Part shown: piece after piece, positions 17,322 through 25,500 of the stretch
Layout: each line of letters starts with the position of its first letter
How positions within the stretch are numbered: the first letter of the stretch is position 1
Assembly (NCBI GenBank): GCA_014192625.1
Contig: BJHM01000001.1
Coordinates: forward strand, 62,001-126,000
Direction: 5' to 3'
Length of the DNA: 64,000 bases
Source of the DNA: Planctomycetota bacterium
GTDB lineage: Bacteria; Planctomycetota; UBA1135; UBA2386
The notes under the pieces: generated by a model
Told to the model about the DNA's origin: nothing
What the model saw: the letters and a program-made list of their open reading frames with translations, nothing else
The model's database searches: none
Translations under genes and position numbers: made by a program

Positions 17322-18659
17322 TCAGGCCAAAAGCAGCCGCCATGGCTGCTCCAAGTGTTCTTTCACGACGTTCATCCAGCGTGCGCCGGTGGCGCCGTCG
17401 ACGATGCGGTGGTCGATAGAAACCGACAGGTACATCTTTTTGCCAGCCACAACCGCGCCATCCTTGATCACCGGCGTGTCCTTGATCGCGTGAACGCCGC
17501 AGATCGCGACTTCGGGGAAGTTGATGATCGGCGTTGCGAACAGGCCACCGATGTTGCCAGCGTTGGTGATCGTAAACGTGCCGCCCGTCAGGTCGTCAGT
17601 TGTGATCTTGCCCTCGCGCGTGCGCTGCGCGAGCGTCTGGAGCTCCTTGGCGAGTTCGCTGATGGACTTGCGGTCGACGTCCTTGATCACTGGCACGATG
17701 AGGCCGTTGTCGGTGTCGGTGGCGATGCCAAAGTTGTAGTAGTGCTTGGTCACCAACTCTTGCGATTGCTCGTCGAGAGAGCTGTTCATCGCTGGGAAGG
17801 CGCGCATCGCGGCGATGATCGCCTTCATGATGAACGGCAGGTAGGTGATGTTCACGCCCTGATCCTTGAACGCGATTTTTGCGTCGTTGCGGATCTTGAC
17901 CAGGTCGGAAACGTCGATGTCGTCAACGTAGGTGAAGTGCGCGGCGGTGTGCTTGCTGCGCGTCATCGCCTCGGCAATCTTGCGGCGCATACCACGGAAC
18001 GGAGTGCGGACTTCGCGGCCTGCCACCGAAGCGATCGCTACTGGCGCAAACGAACGCGCTGCGGGCGCTGCGGCTACGGCGGCTTGTGCCGCAGGTGTTG
18101 CAGTGGCGAGATCGTCGTTGGTGATGCGGCCGCGTGGCCCGGTTGCGGTGACGCTGGCGAGATCGATGCCGAGTTCGCGTGCGCGCCGTCGCGTAGCTGG
18201 TGCGGCGAGCACCTTGCCAGGCGAGGCCTGCACAAAGGCTCTTGGTGCGGCGGCCAAAGCTGGCATGGGGGCCGCTCGTTCTACGGCGACCGGGATCGCG
18301 GTCGGCTTATTGGTATTCGCCGCGGTCATCAAAGGCGCAGTTGCGGCGGCCTTTGCAGTTGCACCAGCATTAGCAATAGCAGCGGGTCCGGCAGCAGGTC
18401 CGGCAGCGGGCCTAGCAGCGCCAGCATCAATCTTTGCGATGGTCGAGCCGACCTTGATGATGTCGCCTTCCTTGCAGCAAATCTCGTGAATCACGCCGGC
18501 CCAAGGCACGGTGATCGTCACCGTCGCCTTGTCAGTCATCACCTCGACGAACTCTTCCTCTTCCTTGACCGTCTGCCCTTGCTTGACCTTCCAACTGACG
18601 ATCTCACCCTCTGCGATACCTTCACCGATGTCGGGCAGTTTGAATTCTTTGATAGCCAT
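17322..18659 (-). CDS. 2-oxoacid dehydrogenase E2, dihydrolipoyl acyltransferase
   Basis: 445 residues with the classic order. The single lipoyl domain covers residues 1-78, with lipoylated Lys44 in VMTDKATV. A long Ala/Pro linker follows at 80-145. The peripheral-subunit-binding domain is at 150-186 (RARELGIDLASVTATGPRGR), and a catalytic domain runs to the end with DHRIVDG at 416-422, in which His417 is catalytic. It forms the core that transfers the acyl group to CoA. Its N-terminus (LPDIGEGIAEGEIVSW) is of the branched-chain/Gram-positive PDH type. AGGAATCACGACC precedes the ATG as ribosome binding site. It lies 66 bases after E1 beta. Confidence 0.95.
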   Translation of the reverse strand: MAIKEFKLPDIGEGIAEGEIVSWKVKQGQTVKEEEEFVEVMTDKATVTITVPWAGVIHEICCKEGDIIKVGSTIAKIDAGAARPAAGPAAGPAAIANAGATAKAAATAPLMTAANTNKPTAIPVAVERAAPMPALAAAPRAFVQASPGKVLAAPATRRRARELGIDLASVTATGPRGRITNDDLATATPAAQAAVAAAPAARSFAPVAIASVAGREVRTPFRGMRRKIAEAMTRSKHTAAHFTYVDDIDVSDLVKIRNDAKIAFKDQGVNITYLPFIMKAIIAAMRAFPAMNSSLDEQSQELVTKHYYNFGIATDTDNGLIVPVIKDVDRKSISELAKELQTLAQRTREGKITTDDLTGGTFTITNAGNIGGLFATPIINFPEVAICGVHAIKDTPVIKDGAVVAGKKMYLSVSIDHRIVDGATGARWMNVVKEHLEQPWRLLLA

Positions 18660-18725
18660 GGTCGTGATTCCTGATTCCTAGTTCTTCAATGCGTTTTGGT
18701 GTGCGGTTGGTTTTTGCTGGCGCGA

Positions 18726-19742
18726 TTACCAGACGAACGTTTTCTCGATGCCCGCGAGCACGCGCTTTTGATCAGGCAAGTAGAGCGGTTCGAGGGTGTA
18801 CGGGAATGGCGTGTCAAAGCCGGCGACGCGGACTACCGGGCCTTCGAGGTGCTCGATGCATCGCTCTGCCACGATCGCCGACAACTCGGCGCCGTAGCCG
18901 CAGGTCTTGGGTGCTTCGTAGACGACTACGCAGCGGCCGGTTTTTTGCACCGACGCCACCACCATCTCTTCGTCGAGCGGCACCAGCGTGCGAAGGTCGA
19001 TGACCTCGACGCTGCGGCCATGTTGCGCGGATTCTTCGGCGGCGGCTTCGCAGACTGAGACCATCGCGCCGTAGCAGAGGATCGTCACGTCGGTGCCTTC
19101 GCGCGCGATGCGGCCCTTGCCGATTGGCACCACGTGTTCGCCGAGTGGCACCTCACCCTTGCCGTGGCGATAGATGCGCTTTGGCTCGAGGAACATCACC
19201 GGATCTTCATCGCGGATCGAAGCGATCAGGAGCCCCTTTGCGTCGGCCGGCGTGCTCGGGATCACGACCTTGAGGCCGGGCGTGTGGCAGAAGTAGGCCT
19301 CACTCGACTGGCTGTGATAGTGGCCACCACGAATGCCGCCGCCGTAGGGCGAACGGATCACCATCGGGCAGGTGTATTCACCGCCGCTGCGATAGCGCAT
19401 CTTCGCGGCCTCGCTGACGATTTGGTCGAAGGCCGGATAGATGAAGTCGAGAAACTGAATCTCAGCGATCGGGCGAATGCCGTAGACGGCCATGCCAACC
19501 GCAGCGCCGATGATGCCGCATTCGGAGAGCGGCGTGTCGAAGCAGCGTTGTTCGCCGAACTCGTCCTGTAGGCCAAGCGTCGCGCCAAACACGCCACCCT
19601 TCTTGCCTACGTCTTCGCCGAACACGATCACGCGATCGTCGTTGCGCATTTCGGTGCGCATGGCGTCGGTGATCGCCTCGAGCATCGTCATCACCTTCAT
19701 GCCCGGCTTTATGGTGTCGGTCTTGGCTTCAGTAGCAGTCAT
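18726..19742 (-). CDS. 2-oxoacid dehydrogenase E1 beta subunit
   Basis: 338 residues from ATG 19742, chosen because AGGAG lies 8 bases upstream. An in-frame start at 19787 would overlap the preceding gene. It is a transketolase-type beta subunit: VMTMLEAITDAMRTEM, VFGEDVGKKGGVFGAT, DTPLSECGIIGAAVGMA, and a C-terminal domain with VEVIDLRTLVPLDEE. It forms the alpha2beta2 E1 that decarboxylates a 2-oxoacid and acylates E2. It is the only beta subunit in the window but is flanked by two alpha subunit genes in the same operon. Confidence 0.95.
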   Translation of the reverse strand: MTATEAKTDTIKPGMKVMTMLEAITDAMRTEMRNDDRVIVFGEDVGKKGGVFGATLGLQDEFGEQRCFDTPLSECGIIGAAVGMAVYGIRPIAEIQFLDFIYPAFDQIVSEAAKMRYRSGGEYTCPMVIRSPYGGGIRGGHYHSQSSEAYFCHTPGLKVVIPSTPADAKGLLIASIRDEDPVMFLEPKRIYRHGKGEVPLGEHVVPIGKGRIAREGTDVTILCYGAMVSVCEAAAEESAQHGRSVEVIDLRTLVPLDEEMVVASVQKTGRCVVVYEAPKTCGYGAELSAIVAERCIEHLEGPVVRVAGFDTPFPYTLEPLYLPDQKRVLAGIEKTFVW

Positions 19743-19765
19743 CGTGAGTTCTCCTGGCGTCTCGA

Positions 19766-20875
19766 TTAGAGCGGGAAGTGGCCGCACTCGGCACCGACCC
19801 CGCCCTTTGCAATAAGGTCCATCAGTTCTTGCCGCTGTGCTTTCAGTTGCGGCGTGAGATTCATGTACACGTCGTCGAACATGCTCGAAGCTGGCAGGTT
19901 GCAGCGCGCTTCGGCCTTGATCACGGCCGCGGTGATTTGCGCCTTGCCGGACTCGATGACTTCTGTTTCGAAGGCTGCATTCCAGAGCTTTTTGTGCTTC
20001 AGGTAGAGCTGGAAGCGAGCGATCGGGTCCTTCTTTTGCCAGGCCTCGTATTCTTTCGCGTCGCGGTAGCGCACGGCATCATCAGAACTCGAATGCGAGG
20101 CCATCCGGTAGGTGACGGTCTCGACCAGCGTCGGCCCGTCGCCCTTGCGCGCGCGATCAACGGCTTCTTTGCAGACGCGATAGACCGCGAGGATGTCGTT
20201 GCCGTCAACGCGGATGCCCGGCATCCCGTAGGCCTGCGCCTTGATCGCCATCGACTCGCTGCTGGTCTGGGACCTCTGCGGCACGGAGATCGCCCAGCCG
20301 TTGTTCTCGACAACGAACACGACCGGCGCCTTGTAGACGGCGGCAAAGTTGAGGCCGGAGTGAAAGTCGTTGCTGCTGGTGCCACCGTCGCCGCAGAAGG
20401 TCATGAACACCGTGTCGTCGCCGCGAAACTTGGCGGCCATGCCAGCGCCTGCGGCATGTGTGAGCTGAGTGCCGATCGGCGAACTGATGCTGACGAAGTT
20501 TATCTCGCGATAGCTGTAGTGCACCGGCATCTGGCGGCCCTTGCTGGTATCGCCGTCATTGCCAAACCACTCGCTGATAACTTTTTCGAGGTCGACACCG
20601 CGCAGCTGCAGGATGCCGGGCTGGCGATAGGCCGGGAACAGCCAGTCGCTGTCCTTCAGCGCGTAAGCCGCGCCGATATGCGAGGCCTCTTGGCCGGTCG
20701 CCTGCAGGTAGAAGCCGATGCGGCCCTGGCGCTGCAAGGCGAGGCCGCGCTCATCGAGCAGCCTTGTATGCACCATCAAGCGGTAGAGTCGCTTGAGTTC
20801 TTCGGGCGGCAGGTTTGGGTCCTCGCCTTTTTGCGTCTTGCCATCCCGGTCGATGATTGTCAGCAGTTCGCTCAT
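19766..20875 (-). CDS. 2-oxoacid dehydrogenase E1 alpha subunit
   Basis: 369 residues. The ThDP-binding motif starts TFCGDGGTSSNDFHSG and ends VENNGWAIS. The HSSSDDAVRYRD loop and KGRQMPVHYSYRE match the branched-chain/pyruvate dehydrogenase alpha family. The ATG overlaps the lipA stop by 4 bases (ATGA at 20872-20875), so translation is coupled to lipoate synthesis. The E1 beta start follows after 23 bases. It is closely related to the second alpha subunit at 16049-17302 but lacks that protein's basic N-terminal extension. Substrate (pyruvate or branched-chain 2-oxoacid) cannot be settled from sequence. Confidence 0.94.
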   Translation of the reverse strand: MSELLTIIDRDGKTQKGEDPNLPPEELKRLYRLMVHTRLLDERGLALQRQGRIGFYLQATGQEASHIGAAYALKDSDWLFPAYRQPGILQLRGVDLEKVISEWFGNDGDTSKGRQMPVHYSYREINFVSISSPIGTQLTHAAGAGMAAKFRGDDTVFMTFCGDGGTSSNDFHSGLNFAAVYKAPVVFVVENNGWAISVPQRSQTSSESMAIKAQAYGMPGIRVDGNDILAVYRVCKEAVDRARKGDGPTLVETVTYRMASHSSSDDAVRYRDAKEYEAWQKKDPIARFQLYLKHKKLWNAAFETEVIESGKAQITAAVIKAEARCNLPASSMFDDVYMNLTPQLKAQRQELMDLIAKGGVGAECGHFPL

Positions 20876-21831
20876 GGGTTGTCCGTGGTGCTAGCAACGC
20901 TGTTGTTTGCGTTCGCTGCTGCGAGTGCGCGCCGCTGCTGCAGCATCCCGGCGATGTAAAACTCGGCGGCCTTATAGCTCGATCGCACGAGTGGCCCGGA
21001 GGCAACGTAGAGAAAGCCTTTCTTCTGCGCCCGCTGCTGGAGTGCTGCAAAACGCGCCGGGGTGACGTGCTCCTTGACCGGCAGGTGCAGCAGCGAAGGC
21101 CGCAGATACTGGCCAAAGGTGACGACGTCGACGTGGTGCTCGCGCAGGTCATCCAACGCCTGCTCGACTTCGCGTTCGCTCTCGCCTAGGCCGAGCATCA
21201 AGGATGACTTGGTGACGATGCCTTGCCGCAGTTCTTTGGCGTGCTTTAGCAGTGCAAGCGAGCGAACGTAGCTGCAGCGGTGGTCGCGAACGCGCGGCGT
21301 GAGCCGCAGCACGGTCTCAATGTTGTGCGCGAACACATCCGGCGCACCAGCCAAAACCGTGGCGACCTGATCGTAGTTTCCCAGAAAGTCGCCGACCAAG
21401 GCCTCGACCAGCATCGCGTTGTTCTGCTGCTTGATCGCTTGGATGGTCGCCGCAACGTGGCTCGCACCACCATCGGGCAGGTCGTCGCGGTTGACCATGG
21501 TCAGCACGACATACTTGAGGTTCATCGCAATCACCGCCTCGGCAACCTTGCGCGGTTCGTCGGTGTCGACCGGGTTGCCATGAGCGTGGGTCTTTACCGC
21601 GCAGAATCGGCAGCCGCGCGTGCAGGTGTCGCCCAGCACCATGAATGTCGCGGTGCCGGAGTCCCAGCATTCACCCATGTTTGGGCAGCGCGCTTCTTCG
21701 CAGACCGTATGGAGACCTCGTTCGCGCAGGGTTTTCTGCAGGCGTGCAACGGTCTCGCCGGCTGGGATCGGCACTTTCAGCCACGCAGGCTTTGGGCCTG
21801 GTGTGATTCGCTTGGCATCTGCTAGGGACAT
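20872..21831 (-). CDS. lipA: lipoyl synthase
   Basis: 319 residues, full length. It is a radical-SAM enzyme that inserts two sulfurs into octanoyl groups on E2 and H proteins. The auxiliary cluster cysteines are Cys44, Cys49 and Cys55 (CEEARCPNMGEC). The radical-SAM cluster is Cys70, Cys74 and Cys77 (CTRGCRFC). The conserved C-terminal RSSY is in PLVRSSYKAAEF. It is the first gene of the 2-oxoacid dehydrogenase operon, directly supplying the cofactor of the E2 encoded downstream. No lipB (octanoyltransferase) is present in the window. Confidence 0.97.
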   Translation of the reverse strand: MSLADAKRITPGPKPAWLKVPIPAGETVARLQKTLRERGLHTVCEEARCPNMGECWDSGTATFMVLGDTCTRGCRFCAVKTHAHGNPVDTDEPRKVAEAVIAMNLKYVVLTMVNRDDLPDGGASHVAATIQAIKQQNNAMLVEALVGDFLGNYDQVATVLAGAPDVFAHNIETVLRLTPRVRDHRCSYVRSLALLKHAKELRQGIVTKSSLMLGLGESEREVEQALDDLREHHVDVVTFGQYLRPSLLHLPVKEHVTPARFAALQQRAQKKGFLYVASGPLVRSSYKAAEFYIAGMLQQRRALAAANANNSVASTTDNP

Positions 21832-21986
21832 AGCTTCACGGTTGGCAAGGGGAGCAGAGTAGGCGGCAAAGGGGTTCGCCGTCTAGTTGCATACTTGTGA
21901 GTATCTATTGGATGCAGGTGTTGCTGTGGGACGCACTTGTGTCGTATCGTTTCACGCTGCCGTATTCCTGTCTTTCGCCAAACAAG

Positions 21987-22496
21987 ATGCAACCATTAGC
22001 GCAGGTCGAAGCAGTCAAAATTTCGGTCCACCGTCGCAGCAATCAGCAGCAGATGCAGGCTGAATCTGATATCGGGTCTGGCGCCTGCATCTTGCGGGTG
22101 AGTGGCGATGAAATCGCCGTGCCGACGCGGCACTCGATCCAAGTGGGTGTTGGGTTACACCTCGAAACAAAAGGCACGAAGGCGAGCGATCCAGGCAACG
22201 AGTGGCGCTACCTAAACCACTCGTGCGAGCCAAATGCGTTCTTGCGGGGCCGCGACTTGGTGGCGCTGCGGCAGATCGCGCGTGGCGAGCAGATCACTTT
22301 TGATTACAGCGCGAACGAGTTTGACATGGCGACGCCGTTTCTTTGCGCATGTGGCGCGAGGCAGTGCCGCGGCATGATCCGCGGTTATCGCCACCTGTCA
22401 GATGCCGAACGCGCGTTGTTGGCGCCGATCGCGAATGCGCATGTGTGCAGCGAGTTTGCTGCGTCGTTGGCTAAGTCTGACGGCGTGGTGCAATGA
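21987..22496 (+). CDS. bacterial SET-domain protein
   Basis: 169 residues from ATG 21987; the longer frame from 21897 adds 30 residues unlike the family. SET signatures are LNHSCEPNAF (Asn77-Cys80) and GEQITFDYSANEFDM (Tyr107 region). They are followed by a post-SET-like cysteine cluster, CACGARQCRG. In eukaryotes such domains methylate lysines using SAM. Bacterial ones are less understood and some act on ribosomal or chromatin-like proteins. The gene stops 51 bases before the large peptide synthetase on the same strand, so the two are probably co-transcribed. A modifying role in that pathway is speculation. Confidence 0.85.
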   Translation: MQPLAQVEAVKISVHRRSNQQQMQAESDIGSGACILRVSGDEIAVPTRHSIQVGVGLHLETKGTKASDPGNEWRYLNHSCEPNAFLRGRDLVALRQIARGEQITFDYSANEFDMATPFLCACGARQCRGMIRGYRHLSDAERALLAPIANAHVCSEFAASLAKSDGVVQ

Positions 22497-22547
22497 GCGC
22501 TACGTCGCTGCGGCGTCGGCCAGTCTGACTCAGCAGGCACACTGCGC

Positions 22548-25500
22548 ATGTTGATGCATGATTTATTTGCTGCGGCCGTTGCCCGTCATGGCGGGCTGAT
22601 TGCGGTCGATGTTCCGCCGGGCCACGAGCGCGCCCAGCGCGAGGTCACCAGGTACCAGGATCTCGCGGCGATGGCTGCGCAAGTGGCGCAGCGGTTGGCG
22701 CCGTTGGTGAAGCGCGAATGCGTTGTAGCTGTGTTGTTGCCACGCGAGTCGGCGCGACTCTATGCCGCACAACTTGGGGTGCTGCAGTCGGGCGCGGCCT
22801 ATGTGTGTCTCGACCCTTCGTTTCCTGTGGCGCACAGAGAGTTCATCGTGCGCGATTCCACAGCAGTTGCGGTGGTGACGAATCAGCGCTTTGCTGCGTC
22901 CTTCGCCGGGTGCCGCATCCCGGTGATCTTGATTGAGGATTGCCTTGCCGCCGATACGCCAGCGGTGTTGCCGCGCCCCGTGTGGTTGTCGCCGCAGAGT
23001 CTCGCATATGTGATCTACACATCGGGCACGACTGGCAATCCAAAAGGCGTGCTGATCGAGCATCGCGGTGTGGTCAATCTGATCACCGCCGATGTCGAAC
23101 GCTTTGGCACCGGCCCTGGGGATCGTTGCGCGCAAGGCAGTTCGCCGGCATACGACTCGTCGGTCGAGGAGGCTTGGCTCGCGCTTGCAGCAGGCGCAAC
23201 TGTGGTGGTGCTAGACGATGCCGCTGTGCGGCTTGGCCCGGATCTTGTCGAGTGGTTGCGAACCGAATGCATCACGGTGTTCTGTCCGCCACCGACGCTG
23301 CTGCGGGCAATGGACTGCAAAGACCCGCGACGTGAGTTGCCAGACCTGCGCCTTGCATACGTCGGTGGTGAGGCGATGCCGCAGGACCTCACGGACCTTT
23401 GGAGTCGTGCGCTCTGGCTCGAAAATGGATATGGCCCAACCGAGTGCACGGTGACTGTGGTGCGCGGCCGATTGCAGCCGGGTATGCCGGTGATCATTGG
23501 CGTGCCGGTGCCGTTTCATGAAGCACTGTTGCTCAATGAGCGCGACGAGTTGGTCGCTGCCGGCGAAGTGGGCGAACTCTGCATTGCGGGCATCGGTCTT
23601 GCGCGCGGCTATCTAGGTCAGCCCGGATTGACTGCCGCGAAGTTTCCGCAGCATCCGCAGTTTGGCCGCATCTATCGCACTGGGGATCTCGCACGTCGCC
23701 AGCCGGATGGCCAGCTTGTGTGTCTTGGCCGCATGGATGCGCAAGTGAAGATCCGCGGCTATCGAATCGAACTCGAGGCGATCGAGAGTGCGCTCGTGCA
23801 GTGCGCGGGCGTGCGCGAGGCAGCGTGCCGAGTGCAGTTGCTCGGCGGCATACCAAGGCTCGCCGCATTTTTGGTGGCGGAGCACCGCAAAACGGTGTTG
23901 GACATGGTGGCGATCGCGCAGCGATTGCGCTCGCAGCTGCCGGACTACATGGTGCCGGTGCACTATGCGTTGTTGGCCGCAATGCCGCGCACCGTTGGTG
24001 GCAAACTCGATCGTCGGGCGTTACCCGAGGCCGAGCAGCAAGCGGATGTCGCCGCCTCGGCAAGTGAGCAGGCCATCGAGGAAGGCGGGGTTGAGGCGCG
24101 CATTGCGGTTGCGTTTGCCACGTGCATTGGTCGGAAAAGCGTCGCGCCAAACGGCGACTTCTTCGAACTCGGCGGCGACTCTTTGCGCGCCGCACAGTTG
24201 ATCTCGAAGTTGCGGCGACATGACAGCACTGCCGGGCTTGCGGTGCGCGATGTTTACGAAGCTCGCACTATTGCCGGCCTGGTCGCGCGTGCTGGCCAAC
24301 CTGCCGCGCCGGCGCTGGCAAAGACACGGGCGCGAACAGGTGGCCGCCCGATGTTGGCGACGCTCGTGCATTTCGCGTGGCTGATGGTCGCCCTCGGACT
24401 CGGTTCTGGCCTTGCCTATCTGGTCTGCTTTGCGGCGCTGCCCGCGCTGGTAGAAAAGGTCGGCCTAGTTGCCTCCCTTGTGCTCGTGCCGGTGTTGAGC
24501 GTCGTGCTCGTCTTTGGTTACGCCTTCGCTTCGCTGTGGTTTGTGGTGTGGCTGAAGGAACTGCTGATCGGCCGGTATCGCTCCCGCGTGGTGCCAGTTT
24601 TTAGCACGCTACATATTCGGCATTGGGTTGTGGTGCGGGCGGCGAGCCTCGTGCCATGGCCATTGCTGCAAGGCACGGCACTGCATGCTTGGGCATTGCG
24701 CTCACTCGGCGCGCACATCGGCAAGCGTGTCTACATTCATCGCGGCGTAAACTTTGCCCGTGGCGGTTGGGATCTGTTGACCATCGAAGACGACGTGGTG
24801 ATCGGGCGTGAAGCGCACCTCGATCTGGTCGATTTCGATGATGGGCAGCTGATCTTTGGGCCGGTGCACCTTGGCGCGCGGTGTGTGATTGATGTTCGTG
24901 CTGGCATTGGTCGCGGCGTGGTGATCGGCGAAGACGCATTTGTTGGCGCGCTCTCGCATGTGGCTGCAGGCACCAAAGTGGGGGCGCGTGAGCGTTTTGA
25001 TGGAGTGCCTGCTCGTCACACTGGCCCGGTGTCGCCGACCACGGTGCGGCGGCGAAACCTTGCGTTGCAGATCACGTTTCATGCGGTCGCAGTGATCTGT
25101 GGTCGCACGATGATCGCACCGGTATTCACCGCGGTGCTGTTGCTCGGGGCCTTTGCGGTTGCCAGTGGGCAAGGTGTGACCACTGACGAACTCGTGAGTT
25201 GGCTGTGGCATAAGGGGCCGCTATCGAAGCCTGCTTGGGCCTTCTTCGCGCTGGCGTGCACTGTGTGCGTGCTGCCGTTGCAGTTGGTGGCGCAGGCTTT
25301 GGTGCTGCGTTGGGCGCGCAAGGTTCATGCTGGTACCACCCCGCTGTGGTCGCGCAAGGCATGGCATGCTTGGTTGCGCATGGAGCTCGTTGAATCGGCC
25401 GGGCTATGGCTTAGCGGCACGCTGTTCTGGCCGATGTGGTTGCGCCTCGCGGGTGCGCGAATTGGTCGCAACTGCGAGATCAGCACGATCCTTGATGTGT

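Noticed and set aside
17073-18674. Plus-strand frame of 533 codons
   Set aside because: It is antisense to the E2 gene and the start of the second E1 alpha gene; its His/Arg/Asp-rich composition is typical of a shadow frame in G+C-rich DNA.
19778-20959. Plus-strand frame of 393 codons
   Set aside because: It is the antisense shadow of the E1 alpha gene at 19766-20875.
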